Shown here piece after piece: positions 49,498-59,071 of a DNA stretch of 64,000 bases. Below the pieces are notes generated by a model. The model was not told the origin of the DNA. It saw only the letters and a program-made list of their open reading frames with translations, and made no database searches. A program made the position numbers and the translations under genes. Origin of the DNA: Alphaproteobacteria bacterium (GTDB lineage: Bacteria > Pseudomonadota > Alphaproteobacteria > Micropepsales > Micropepsaceae). The stretch covers positions 30,502 through 94,501 of the forward strand of contig JANYAR010000175.1 in NCBI GenBank assembly GCA_025361185.1. The letters run 5' to 3'. Positions within the stretch are counted from its first letter, which is position 1, and each line of letters opens with the position of its first letter.

Positions 49498-50607
49498 ATG
49501 GAACGCGTGCGCTTCAAATCGCTCGATGTGTTTCGCGGCATGACGATATGCTTGATGATCATCGTCAATACGCCGGGGGCCGGGGCCGATCCATACCCCA
49601 TTCTCGATCATGCCGATTGGTTCGGTTTTACGGCAGCGGACATCGTCTTCCCATCATTCCTGTTTGCCGTCGGCAACGCTTTGGCGTTCGGCGCCCCCAA
49701 GGAAATGGCCGAGGGAGATTTCTGGCGGAAAACCCTGCGGCGCACCGCCATCATCCTCGCCCTGGGCATCCTGACCTACTGGTTTCCCTTCGGGCATATG
49801 ACCGACCATGGCTGGGTCATGAAATCGTTCAGCCAAACCCGCCTGCCCGGCGTCTTGCAACGCATCGCGCTTTGCTATTGCTGCGCGACCATCGCCGCAC
49901 GCTATCTGGACGTGCGCGGCCTGCTGGCGCTGTCGGCTGTGCTCCTGTTCGGTTACTGGGCCCTGCTGCTGACCACTGCGCCGCCCGCCGAGGCCCTTAC
50001 CAAGTTGGGCAACATCGGCAATGCCGTCGACCGTTTCGTGTTTGGCCTACCGCATCTCTACCACAAGGATCATGATTTCGATCCGGAGGGGCTGCCCGGT
50101 ACCCTGCCCGCTATCGTCAATGTCATCTTCGGCTATCTCGCGGGCCTGTATGTCCGCCAGCATGGGCCCAGCCGTCCCGTCGCGCTTCGCTATCTTGCCG
50201 TGGGCATCGCCCTGCTCGCCGCCGCCCTGGCGTGGAACCCGATATTTCCGATTGGCAAGAAATTGTGGACGTCGAGCTTCGTCCTGCTGACCGTCGGCAT
50301 AGACCTGATCGTGCTGGCGGGTCTGATTGCCTGGATCGATCTGGGAAAACGCAAGTTCGGCGTGCGTTTCTTCGAAATCTTCGGCCGCAACCCGATCTTC
50401 ATCTACTGGGTCGCGATGTTGCTGATCATGGCGCTGGAGGCGCTCCCCGTGGGCGGCGGCAACGCCTGGGGCTGGTTCGGCAGGAGCGTGGTGCAGCCCA
50501 TCCTTCCGGGCGCGCCCGGATCGCTGGTGTGCGCGTTGGGCTTTATGCTGCTGTGCTGGCTGACGGCCTGGGCTCTCGACCGCAAGAATATCATCATCAA
50601 GGTCTAG
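49498..50607 (+). CDS. Heparan-alpha-glucosaminide N-acetyltransferase-like membrane acyltransferase (NagX/DUF1624-like)
   Basis: RFKSLDVFRGMTICLMIIVNTPGAGADPYPILDHADWFGFTAADIVFPSFLFAVGNA. Confidence 0.85.
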   Translation: MERVRFKSLDVFRGMTICLMIIVNTPGAGADPYPILDHADWFGFTAADIVFPSFLFAVGNALAFGAPKEMAEGDFWRKTLRRTAIILALGILTYWFPFGHMTDHGWVMKSFSQTRLPGVLQRIALCYCCATIAARYLDVRGLLALSAVLLFGYWALLLTTAPPAEALTKLGNIGNAVDRFVFGLPHLYHKDHDFDPEGLPGTLPAIVNVIFGYLAGLYVRQHGPSRPVALRYLAVGIALLAAALAWNPIFPIGKKLWTSSFVLLTVGIDLIVLAGLIAWIDLGKRKFGVRFFEIFGRNPIFIYWVAMLLIMALEALPVGGGNAWGWFGRSVVQPILPGAPGSLVCALGFMLLCWLTAWALDRKNIIIKV

Positions 50608-50685
50608 GGTTCCCTGCGGGCGGCTTCAGCCTGGCACCCAGGGTTGGCCGAAACAAGGGAATGTCTCAATGACAATGCCAACCCC

Positions 50686-50949
50686 ATGACCCCCGAAAAT
50701 GCCGAAATTCTTGCCCTGGAGGGCCTGGAATGGCTGGCGGGGGAACCGGAGGCGATCAGCCGGTTCATGGTTCAATCTGGGATTGATCCCGCCACCCTCA
50801 GGGATGCGGCCGGCAGCCCCGGCATGGGCGTGGCGGTATTGGACTTCCTGCTGGGCAACGAAGACCTGTTGCTGCGCTTTTGCGAAGGCGCGGCCATTGC
50901 GCCCAAGGCATTGCACCTGGCGCGCCATCGCTTGAGCGGAGAAGCATGA
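50686..50949 (+). CDS. DUF3572 family protein
   Basis: AEILALEGLEWLAGEPEAISRFMVQSGIDPATLRDAAGSPGMGVAVLDFLLGNEDLLLRFCEG. Confidence 0.85.
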   Translation: MTPENAEILALEGLEWLAGEPEAISRFMVQSGIDPATLRDAAGSPGMGVAVLDFLLGNEDLLLRFCEGAAIAPKALHLARHRLSGEA

Positions 50950-51845
50950 TGCGCTTCGGCATAGACCTTGGTGGCACCAAGACCGAGATCATGGCGCTGG
51001 CCGCCGATGGCGGCGTGGCGCTGCGCCGGCGGATCGCCACGCCGAAGGACTATGACTCCCTGCTGCGCGCGGTGGCGGAACTTGTAACGGGCGCGGATAG
51101 GCAACTGCGCACGCGCGGCAGCGTCGGCATGGCGATCCCCGGCAGCGAAAGTTTCGGTTCCAATCTCATCAAGAACGCCAACACGACCTATCTCAACGGC
51201 AAGCCGCTGGGTGCGGACCTGGAAAAGATTTTGCAGCGGCCGGTGCGCCTGGCCAATGACGCCAATTGTTTTGCCCTATCGGAAGCCAGCGACGGCGCCG
51301 CGGCGGGTGCGAGCACGGTATTCGGCGTCATTGCCGGCACCGGCGTGGGCGGCGGCGTGGTGATCGGCGGCAAGGTCTTGGGCGGCGCCCATGGCATCGG
51401 CGGCGAATGGGGCCATATCCCCCTGCCCGCGCCGACGATCGAGGAAGTGACGACGGCGCCGCTCTGCTACTGCGGCAGGCGCGGTTGCCTGGAAGTGTGG
51501 TGCAGCGGTCCTGGACTCGCTGCTGATTTCAAGCGCGCCACAGGGCGCGATGCCGCCGCCGAAGAAATCGCGGCATCGGCTGGCAACGAGGAGCGCGCGG
51601 CTATGGACCGGCTGATAGATCGCTTCGCGCGCGCCATGGCGACCATGGTGAATATCCTGGATCCAGACGTGATCGTGATGGGCGGCGGACTTTCCAATGT
51701 CGAACGGCTGTATCGCGACCTGCCGCCATTGGTGGAGAAATACGCCTTCAACCTGGGTACCTCGCCGCGCATCGTGAAGAACATGCACGGCGACTCGAGC
51801 GGAGTGCGGGGGGCCGCTTGGTTATGGCCGGAGAAAAAATCATGA
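50946..51845 (+). CDS. ROK family sugar kinase
   Basis: MRFGIDLGGTKTEIMAL; GTGVGGGVVIGGKVLGGAHGIGGEWGHIPL; CYCGRRGCLEVWCSGPGL ROK zinc motif. Confidence 0.92.
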   Translation: MMRFGIDLGGTKTEIMALAADGGVALRRRIATPKDYDSLLRAVAELVTGADRQLRTRGSVGMAIPGSESFGSNLIKNANTTYLNGKPLGADLEKILQRPVRLANDANCFALSEASDGAAAGASTVFGVIAGTGVGGGVVIGGKVLGGAHGIGGEWGHIPLPAPTIEEVTTAPLCYCGRRGCLEVWCSGPGLAADFKRATGRDAAAEEIAASAGNEERAAMDRLIDRFARAMATMVNILDPDVIVMGGGLSNVERLYRDLPPLVEKYAFNLGTSPRIVKNMHGDSSGVRGAAWLWPEKKS

Positions 51846-51887
51846 AACACGGGAGTCCGTTCACCAGCGAACGCCCCTCGGTTTTTT

Positions 51888-51915
51888 TGGTCGCTCCGGC
51901 TCCCGCCGACGCTCC
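51888..51915 (-). repeat. Dispersed short repeat copy 3
   Basis: TGGTCGCTCCGGCTCCCGCCGACGCTCC, reverse complement of 18336-18363 with 2 mismatches. Confidence 0.5.
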
Positions 51916-51952
51916 TGGCATTCGCGGGGCGGCGTGGTTATGGCCGGAATAA
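51908..51952 (+). pseudogene. Relict C-terminal tail of a second ROK kinase copy
   Basis: gac gct cct ggc att cgc ggg gcg gcg tgg tta tgg ccg gaa taa = DAPGIRGAAWLWPE*, cf. DSSGVRGAAWLWPEKKS* of the intact gene. Confidence 0.5.
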
Positions 51953-53220
51953 GGGATTGGCCAGCCTTCTGCCGCGACTGCCTTGGTGATGCAGTGGCGG
52001 ATGCCCCTTGCTCCCACTGCGGATCAACCCGGGTGCTGGCCCATCCCGAACTTACGTCCCTCACCATCGCGCACCTGGATTGCGACGCCTTTTATGCCGC
52101 CATCGAAAAACGCGACGATCCCTCGCTGAAGGACAAGCCGCTGATCGTGGGCGGGGAGACGCGCGGCGTGGTCTCAACTTGCTGCTATATCGCGCGCACA
52201 TTTGGCGTGCGGTCCGCCATGCCGATGTTTCAGGCGAAAAAATTGTGCCCGCAGGCGGTGATTCTCAAGCCCCGTCACGCCCATTACAGCCAAGTGGCGC
52301 GGCAGATCCGCGTCCTGATGGAGGAACTGACACCGCTGGTCGAACCCTTGTCGCTGGATGAAGCCTATCTCGACCTCTCCGGGACGGAGCGCATCCATCA
52401 CCGCAGTCCCGCCAAAACCATGGCGGCGTTGGCGCTGCGCATCGAGCGTGAGATCGCCATCACCGTCTCCATCGGACTGTCGGGCAACAAGTTCCTGGCC
52501 AAGCTGGCGTCCGAGCTGGACAAACCGCGCGGCTTTGCCGTGATCGGCATGGCGGAGGCCAAAAGTTTTCTGCGCGACAAGAAAATTGGATTGATGCGCG
52601 GCGCGGGCAAGGTGATGCAGGCACGGCTGGAGCGCGACGGCATCACCGCCATCGGCCAACTGCAGGACGCCGACCCCAAGCAACTCGCCGCCCGCTATGG
52701 CGCCACCGGGTTATGGCTTTTTCGAATGGCCAACGCACAGGACTCCCGCCGTGTCGATCCCGGCGGCGAGATGAAATCCATATCGTCGGAAACCACCTTC
52801 AACAGCGATCTGTCGCGGCTGGCCGAGCTGGAAGGCGTGCTGTGGCGACAGGCCGAACGGGTGAGCGCGCGGGCCAAGAAACTGGGCTTGAGCGGGCGCA
52901 CCGTGGTGCTGAAACTCAAGACCGCGGATTTCCGCCTCAGAACCCGCAGCGCCTCGCTGGACGCGCCGACCCAGCTTGCCGACCGCATTTTCCGCACTGC
53001 GCAGGCCGCCCTGAAGAAAGAAGCCGACGGCACGCGCTTTCGCCTGTTGGGGGTCGGTCTGACCAACCTCGCCCCGGCCGAGGGGGCTGATCCCGCCAGC
53101 CTGATCGATACGGCGGGCGACAAGCGGGCGGCCGCGGAACGGGCGATGGACAGAATCCGCGCCAGATTCGGCGGTGAGGCCGTCGGGAAAGGCCGCGCTT
53201 TCAAAAAGCCGCGCGCCTGA
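51934..53220 (+). CDS. dinB: DNA polymerase IV with N-terminal Cys-rich extension
   Basis: TIAHLDCDAFYAAIEKRDDPSLKDKPLIVGG; PLSLDEAYLDLSGT; N-terminal FCRDC...CSHC. Start could be GTG 51934 or ATG 51940. Confidence 0.94.
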   Translation: MVMAGIRDWPAFCRDCLGDAVADAPCSHCGSTRVLAHPELTSLTIAHLDCDAFYAAIEKRDDPSLKDKPLIVGGETRGVVSTCCYIARTFGVRSAMPMFQAKKLCPQAVILKPRHAHYSQVARQIRVLMEELTPLVEPLSLDEAYLDLSGTERIHHRSPAKTMAALALRIEREIAITVSIGLSGNKFLAKLASELDKPRGFAVIGMAEAKSFLRDKKIGLMRGAGKVMQARLERDGITAIGQLQDADPKQLAARYGATGLWLFRMANAQDSRRVDPGGEMKSISSETTFNSDLSRLAELEGVLWRQAERVSARAKKLGLSGRTVVLKLKTADFRLRTRSASLDAPTQLADRIFRTAQAALKKEADGTRFRLLGVGLTNLAPAEGADPASLIDTAGDKRAAAERAMDRIRARFGGEAVGKGRAFKKPRA

Positions 53221-53251
53221 GTAGGCTTCTCGCCTTCCAAAAGGGGTTCTT

Positions 53252-53716
53252 ATGCCTGTCATCGCTGCGCGCCTGAAGGAACTTGGTATCACCCTGCCCA
53301 AACCGCCTACGCCCGTCGCCTCCTATGTGCCCTTCACCATCAGCGGCAATCTGGTGTTCATCTCCGGCCAGGTGCCGCTGGCCGATGGGGCGCTGAAATA
53401 TGTCGGCAAGCTGGGCGTCGACTTCAGCGTCGAGATGGGCCAGGCGGCGGCACAACTTTGCGCGATCAATGTCCTGTCGGTGCTGCGGATGGCATGCGAC
53501 GGCCACCTGGGCCGGGTGGTGCGCTGCCTGCGGGTGGGTGTGTTCGTCAATGCCGCGCCGGACTACACCCAGCATCCGGAAGTGGGCAATGGCGCGTCGG
53601 ACCTGATCGCGGCGGTGTTCGGCGATGCCGGCAAGCATGCCCGCGCAGCAATCGGTGTGGGCTCACTGCCGCGTGGCGTGGCGGTGGAAGTGGACGCCAT
53701 CTTCGAGATCAAGTGA
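53252..53716 (+). CDS. RidA family protein
   Basis: PVASYVPFTISGNLVFISGQVPLADGALKYVGKLGVDFSVEMGQAAAQLCAINVLSVL...VNAAPDYTQHPEVGNGASDLI. Confidence 0.9.
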   Translation: MPVIAARLKELGITLPKPPTPVASYVPFTISGNLVFISGQVPLADGALKYVGKLGVDFSVEMGQAAAQLCAINVLSVLRMACDGHLGRVVRCLRVGVFVNAAPDYTQHPEVGNGASDLIAAVFGDAGKHARAAIGVGSLPRGVAVEVDAIFEIK

Positions 53717-54843
53717 CGGCCACCGCAAGACTTGTCACCAGCGCCGCACAGATCGGCGCCAAACACTGGAACGCGCTGGCCAACCCGCAAGGCCTGGCCG
53801 ACCCCCATCCCTTCACGAGCTATGAATTCTTCGCGGCGCTGGAGGAATCCGGTTCGGCGTGCGCCGTCACCGGCTGGCAGCCCGCGCATCTGCTGACCGA
53901 CACCGGCCTGATGCCGCTGTACCTGAAGAACCATTCCTATGGAGAATATGTCTTCGATCATGCCTGGGCCGAGGCGCTGGAACGGGCGGGCGGCGATTAT
54001 TATCCCAAGCTGCAATGCGCCGTGCCATTTACGCCGGTGACAGGACCGCGGTTGCTGGCCGCCAGCGATGCGGCGCGCGCCCTGCTTTTGAAAACCGCCG
54101 CCGGCGCGATCCGGCAGATCGGTGCGTCATCCTTGCACATCACCTTTCCGACGCGCGCGGAGTGGCGGTGCGCGGGCGAAGCCGGTTACCTGCTGCGCAC
54201 CGGCCAGCAATTTCACTGGGAAAATCGCGGCTATAAAAGTTTCGACGAATTCCTGGGCGAGCTATCCTCGGCCAAGCGCAAGAATTTGCGAAAGGAGCGC
54301 GCCAGTGTTCAGGGTGCCGGGGTGACGTTCGACTGGCTGACGGGTGCAGAAATTACCGAAAGCATCTGGGACCAGTTCTTCGATTTCTATAGGGACACCG
54401 GCGGGCGCAAATGGGGCACACCCTATCTGACGCGGGATTTCTTCTCCCGCCTGGGCCAGGGCCTAGCGCATCAGGCCTTGCTGGTCATGGCCAAACGCGA
54501 TGGCCGCGCCATCGCAGGCGCCCTGAATCTTTTCGGCGAAGGGGTGCTGTTCGGGCGCAACTGGGGGGCATCGGACTATGTCCCCTTCCTGCATTTTGAG
54601 ACCTGCTACTATCAGGCCATCGATTTCGCCATCGCGCGCGGGCTGAAACGGGTGGAAGCGGGCGCGCAAGGTGAGCATAAATTGCTGCGCGGCTATCTTC
54701 CGGTGGAGACCTACAGCGCCCATATGATAGCCCATAAGGGATTGGCGCGGGCAGTGGACGATTTCCTGGAGGCCGAGCGCGCGGCGGTGGCGGAAAATAT
54801 CGCTGAACTGGCGCGGCATGCGCCTTTCAAGAAGGAACGGTAG
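53713..54843 (+). CDS. GNAT/FemAB-like acyltransferase (DUF482 family)
   Basis: PHPFTSYEFFAALEESGSACAVTGWQPAHLL...YLKNHSYGEYVFDHAWAEAL...FDEFLGELSSAKRKNLRKER; GTG start overlapping the upstream TGA. Confidence 0.88.
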   Translation: MTATARLVTSAAQIGAKHWNALANPQGLADPHPFTSYEFFAALEESGSACAVTGWQPAHLLTDTGLMPLYLKNHSYGEYVFDHAWAEALERAGGDYYPKLQCAVPFTPVTGPRLLAASDAARALLLKTAAGAIRQIGASSLHITFPTRAEWRCAGEAGYLLRTGQQFHWENRGYKSFDEFLGELSSAKRKNLRKERASVQGAGVTFDWLTGAEITESIWDQFFDFYRDTGGRKWGTPYLTRDFFSRLGQGLAHQALLVMAKRDGRAIAGALNLFGEGVLFGRNWGASDYVPFLHFETCYYQAIDFAIARGLKRVEAGAQGEHKLLRGYLPVETYSAHMIAHKGLARAVDDFLEAERAAVAENIAELARHAPFKKER

Positions 54844-55260
54844 ATGGCCTACGATCCCGACAATATCTTCGCCAAAATCCTGCGCGGCGAAATCCCGTGC
54901 GTGAAGGTTTACGAAGACGCCAAGACCCTGGCCTTCATGGATGTGATGCCACAGGCGTCCGGCCACACATTGGTGATCCCCAAGGAGGCGGCCGAAAATA
55001 TTCTCGACCTGTCCGCCGAAGGCCTGGTAGCGATGATGGCAACGACGCAAAAAATCGCCAAGGCAGTGAAGAAAGGCCTCGCACCCGACGGCATGGTGCT
55101 GACCCAGTTCAACGGCCCGGCCGCCGGCCAGACCGTGTTCCATGTCCATTTCCACATCATTCCGCGCACCGACGGCGCGCCACTGGCGCCGCATGGGCGC
55201 AGCATGGTAGATGCGGCAAGCTTAGAGCCCATCGCCGCAAAGATACGGAGTGCATTGTGA
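54844..55260 (+). CDS. HIT family protein
   Basis: YDPDNIFAKILRGEIPCVKVYEDAKTLAFMDVMPQASGHTLVIPK...FNGPAAGQTVFHVHFHIIPR (HxHxH). Confidence 0.94.
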   Translation: MAYDPDNIFAKILRGEIPCVKVYEDAKTLAFMDVMPQASGHTLVIPKEAAENILDLSAEGLVAMMATTQKIAKAVKKGLAPDGMVLTQFNGPAAGQTVFHVHFHIIPRTDGAPLAPHGRSMVDAASLEPIAAKIRSAL

Positions 55261-55547
55261 TCCTGGAACGCGCCCTCATCACCGTGAAACCCGGCCAGGC
55301 CGAAGCCTTCAAGGCCGCCTTCGTCAAGGCGCGACCGCATATCGAAAGATCGAAAGGCTGCCGCAAGGTCGAGATGCGCCCCGGCATCGAGAACCCGGAC
55401 GATTTTCTGCTGCTGGTGTGGTGGGACACGCTGGAGGACCACACAATCGGTTTCCGCGAGTCTCCCGCTTTCACCCAGTGGCGCGCCATCCTGGGGCCGC
55501 TTTTCGCCGGCCCGCCCGCCGTGGTGCATCACCACGAGCCGCTCTAG
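55257..55547 (+). CDS. Antibiotic biosynthesis monooxygenase (ABM) domain protein
   Basis: ILERALITVKPGQAEAFKAAFVKARPHIERSKGCRKVEMRPGIENPDDFLLLVWWDTLEDH; GTG start overlapping the upstream stop. Confidence 0.85.
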   Translation: MILERALITVKPGQAEAFKAAFVKARPHIERSKGCRKVEMRPGIENPDDFLLLVWWDTLEDHTIGFRESPAFTQWRAILGPLFAGPPAVVHHHEPL

Positions 55548-55563
55548 GAGCGACAGCCCAGCA

Positions 55564-55588
55564 GGCCGGATCGCCAAGCGATCCGGCC
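55564..55588. terminator. Strong hairpin downstream of the ABM gene
   Basis: GGCCGGATCG-CCAAG-CGATCCGGCC perfect 10-bp stem, no T-run. Confidence 0.35.
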
Positions 55589-55692
55589 GTCAGCGATAGG
55601 CTGCGCGACCACCAAAACCCAGGTTGGGGAAATATAACTTCCCAAGCCGCCCCCGCGCGGGTCTAGTGGCCCTGCTGCGAAGGGAGCATGCC

Positions 55693-56721
55693 ATGCGCAA
55701 AGCCATTCCTGCCGCCCTGCTTTTCCTGTTGATGTCCCATCCCGCGCTCGCCGCGGACCCCTATCGCATCCTGCGCAGCGTCAGGATCGGCGGCGAAGGC
55801 GGCTTCGACTATGTCAATGCCGACAGCGCCGGGCGACGTCTTTACATGGCGCGCAGCGGCAAAACCAATCCGCGCCTGCTGGCCTTCGACCTCGACAGCC
55901 TCAAGCCGGCCGGCGAGATCAACGGCATCAGCGCCCATGGCGCGGTGGTCGATCCCAAATCGCATCACGGCTTTGCCAGCAGCAAGCCGATCACCATGTT
56001 CGACACAAGAACCACGGCCGTGATCAAGCCGATTGAAGTGGACGGCAATCCCGACGGCCTGACCTTTGATCCGTCCAACGGGCGCGTCTATGTGCTGAGC
56101 CACAGCGCGCCGGGCATCACCGCGATCAACGCCGCCGACGGTGCGGTCACCGGCACGGTCGATTTGGGTGCGGCGCCCGAGCAGACCGTGGGCGACGGCA
56201 AGGGCCATCTCTATGTCGATCTGGAAGACAAGGATGCCGTGGGCGTAGTGGATGCAAAGACCCTAACCGTCACGGCGCGTTACCCGCTGGGCGATAAGCA
56301 CACGCCCGCCGGCCTGGCGATGGATACCAAAAGCCGGGTGCTGTTCGTGGCCTGCCGCAATCCCGCTTCGCTGGTGATGATGAATGCCGACACCGGCGCC
56401 GTGCTGGAGTCCATTCCCATCGGCATGGGCAATGACGGCGTGGTCTTCAACCCCGCCACCCATGAGGTTTTCGCCTCGCAGGGCGACGGCACTCTGGCGG
56501 TGGTGAAGGAGAATAGCCCCACCAGCTTCTCGCTGGAACAGAGTTTGCCGACACAGAGCGGCGCCAAGACTTTGACGCTCGACAGCAAGACCGGGCACAT
56601 TTTCCTGATCGCCGCGGAATATGGCCCGGTGCCTGCCGACGCGCCGCCGCTGAGCAACGGCCGCATTGCCCGCGGCCCGATGCTGCCCGACAGCTTCACG
56701 ATTTTGGAAGTCGGACGCTAG
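55693..56721 (+). CDS. Secreted YncE-like beta-propeller protein
   Basis: Signal peptide; repeated propeller strands (VYVLSHSAPGITAINAADGAVTGTVDLGAAPEQTVGDGKGHLYV...). Confidence 0.82.
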   Translation: MRKAIPAALLFLLMSHPALAADPYRILRSVRIGGEGGFDYVNADSAGRRLYMARSGKTNPRLLAFDLDSLKPAGEINGISAHGAVVDPKSHHGFASSKPITMFDTRTTAVIKPIEVDGNPDGLTFDPSNGRVYVLSHSAPGITAINAADGAVTGTVDLGAAPEQTVGDGKGHLYVDLEDKDAVGVVDAKTLTVTARYPLGDKHTPAGLAMDTKSRVLFVACRNPASLVMMNADTGAVLESIPIGMGNDGVVFNPATHEVFASQGDGTLAVVKENSPTSFSLEQSLPTQSGAKTLTLDSKTGHIFLIAAEYGPVPADAPPLSNGRIARGPMLPDSFTILEVGR

Positions 56722-56731
56722 AAGTCGGGCG

Positions 56732-59068
56732 CTAGACGTCTTCCTTGGCCGCGGGCTTCTTGCCTTTGCTGGGTGCCTTGGGCGCGCGGGGTTTGGCCTC
56801 GGCGGCGGGAACGAATTCGAACGCCAGTCTGTCCTTTTCGCGGTCCAGCAGCACCCGCACCGTGCCGCCGCCCTTGAGCTTGCCGAACAGAATCTCGTCG
56901 GCCAGCGGCTTCTTGATATTGTCCTGGATGACGCGGGCCAGGGGGCGCGCGCCAAAGGCGTCGTCATAGCCCTTTTCGCCCAGCCAGCGCGTGGCTTCCG
57001 GGGTCAGATCGAAGGTGACGTCGCGGTCGGCGAGCTGGGCTTCCAGTTCCAGCACGAACTTCTCCACCACCTTGTCGATGGTGGCGCGGGTGAGCGGCGC
57101 GAACGAGATGGTCGTATCCAGGCGGTTGCGGAATTCCGGCGTGAACAGCTTCTTGATCGCCTCCTCGTCCTCACCTTCGCGCTTGCCGCGGCCAAAACCG
57201 ATGGCGTCCTTGGCGGCATCGCTGGCGCCCGCATTGGTCGTCATGATCAGCACCACATTGCGGAAGTCGATCTTCTTGCCGTTGTGATCGGTCAGCTTGC
57301 CGTGATCCATCACCTGCAACAGGATGTTGAACAGATCGCCATGCGCCTTCTCGATTTCGTCGAGCAGCAGCACACAATGGGGATGCTGGTCGATGCCATC
57401 GGTCAGAAGGCCGCCCTGGTCGAAGCCGACATAGCCAGGCGGCGCGCCGATCAGGCGGCTGACGGTATGGCGCTCCATATATTCGCTCATGTCGAAACGC
57501 AGGAACTCCACGCCCAGGACCCGGGCCAACTGCTTGGCAACCTCGGTCTTGCCAACCCCGGTGGGGCCCGAGAACAGATAGGAGCCGATGGGCTTTTCGG
57601 GCTGGCGCAGGCCGGCGCGCGCCAGCTTGATGGCCGACGACAAAGCGTGGATCGCCGCGTCCTGGCCATACACCACCCGGCCCAGATCGGCCTCCAGCGT
57701 GCGCAGCGCCTCGGCATCGTCCTTGGAGACGGACTTGGCGGGAATGCGCGCGATCTTGGCGACGATCTCTTCCACGTCGCGCACATTGACGACCTTCTTG
57801 CGGCGGCTTTCCGGCAGCAGCATCTGGGATGCGCCCAGCTCATCGATCACATCGATCGCCTTGTCGGGGAGCTTTCTGTCATTGATGTACTTGGCCGACA
57901 GTTCCACCGCCGCCTTGATGGCGTCGGCGGTGTAGCGCAGCTTGTGGTAGTTCTCGAAATAGCTCTTGATGCCCATCAATATCTTGATCGAATCCTCGAC
58001 CGTCGGCTCGCTGACATCGATCTTCTGGAACCGGCGCACCAAAGCGCGATCCTTCTCGAAATACTGGCGATATTCCTTGTAGGTAGTCGAGCCGATGCAG
58101 CGCAGCGTGCCCGCCGCCAGCGCCGGCTTGAGCAGATTGGAGGCATCCATCGCGCCGCCCGATGTGGCGCCGGCGCCGATCACGGTGTGAATCTCATCGA
58201 TGAACAGAATCGCCCCTTTGAGGTTCTCCAATTCCTTGACCACGGTCTTCAGCCGTTCCTCGAAATCGCCGCGATAGCGGGTGCCCGCGATCAGCGAACC
58301 CATATCCAGCGAATAGATCACGCTGCCGCGCAGCACATCGGGCACTTCGCCGCGGATGATCTTGCGCGCCAGGCCTTCGGCAATCGCGGTCTTGCCCACG
58401 CCCGGGTCGCCCACGAACAGGGGGTTGTTCTTCTGGCGGCGGCAGAGGATCTGGATGGTGCGCTCGACTTCGGCGGTGCGGCCGATCAGCGGGTCGACCT
58501 TGCCGGACTTGGCTTTCTCATTGAGGTTGACGCAATAGGCTTCCAGCGCCTCAGTGCCCTGCTTGGTCTGCTTTTCGTTTTCCTCTTCCTCTTCGGCGCC
58601 GCGCACCTGCTTGGGCTGGCTCATGCCCGGGCGCTTGGCGATGCCGTGGCTGATATAGCTCACCGCATCCAGCCGGTTCATGTTCTGCTCTTGCAGGAAA
58701 TAGACGGCGTGGCTTTCGCGTTCGGTGAACAGGGCGACCAGCACATTGGCGCCGGTCACCTCGTCGCGCCCCGAATTCTGCACATGCAGAACGGCGCGCT
58801 GCACCACACGTTGAAAGCCGGTGGTGGGCTTGGCTTCCTCGGATTCGTCCATCACCAGGGTGGCGAGGTCTTCCTCGATATATTTCTGCACCGACTTGCG
58901 CAGGACATCCATGTCGACATTGCAGGCCTTCATCACCTGGCTGGCGTCGGGGTCGTCCATCAGGGCGAGCAAAAGATGCTCCAGCGTGGCGTATTCGTGA
59001 TGCCGGTCGCTGGCGAGCTTGATGGCGTGGTGCAGCGCCTGCTCCAAACTGCGAGAGAGTGACGGCAT
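56732..59068 (-). CDS. clpA: ATP-dependent Clp protease ATP-binding subunit ClpA
   Basis: MPSLSRSLEQALHHAIKLASDRHHEYATLEHLLLALMDD; two AAA modules (GDPGVGKTAIAEGLA; SGPTGVGKTEVAKQLA). Confidence 0.97.
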   Translation of the reverse strand: MPSLSRSLEQALHHAIKLASDRHHEYATLEHLLLALMDDPDASQVMKACNVDMDVLRKSVQKYIEEDLATLVMDESEEAKPTTGFQRVVQRAVLHVQNSGRDEVTGANVLVALFTERESHAVYFLQEQNMNRLDAVSYISHGIAKRPGMSQPKQVRGAEEEEENEKQTKQGTEALEAYCVNLNEKAKSGKVDPLIGRTAEVERTIQILCRRQKNNPLFVGDPGVGKTAIAEGLARKIIRGEVPDVLRGSVIYSLDMGSLIAGTRYRGDFEERLKTVVKELENLKGAILFIDEIHTVIGAGATSGGAMDASNLLKPALAAGTLRCIGSTTYKEYRQYFEKDRALVRRFQKIDVSEPTVEDSIKILMGIKSYFENYHKLRYTADAIKAAVELSAKYINDRKLPDKAIDVIDELGASQMLLPESRRKKVVNVRDVEEIVAKIARIPAKSVSKDDAEALRTLEADLGRVVYGQDAAIHALSSAIKLARAGLRQPEKPIGSYLFSGPTGVGKTEVAKQLARVLGVEFLRFDMSEYMERHTVSRLIGAPPGYVGFDQGGLLTDGIDQHPHCVLLLDEIEKAHGDLFNILLQVMDHGKLTDHNGKKIDFRNVVLIMTTNAGASDAAKDAIGFGRGKREGEDEEAIKKLFTPEFRNRLDTTISFAPLTRATIDKVVEKFVLELEAQLADRDVTFDLTPEATRWLGEKGYDDAFGARPLARVIQDNIKKPLADEILFGKLKGGGTVRVLLDREKDRLAFEFVPAAEAKPRAPKAPSKGKKPAAKEDV

Positions 59069-59071
59069 CGG

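Noticed and set aside
56666-59062. 798-aa plus-strand ORF
   Set aside because: Exact antisense of clpA; no family motifs of its own
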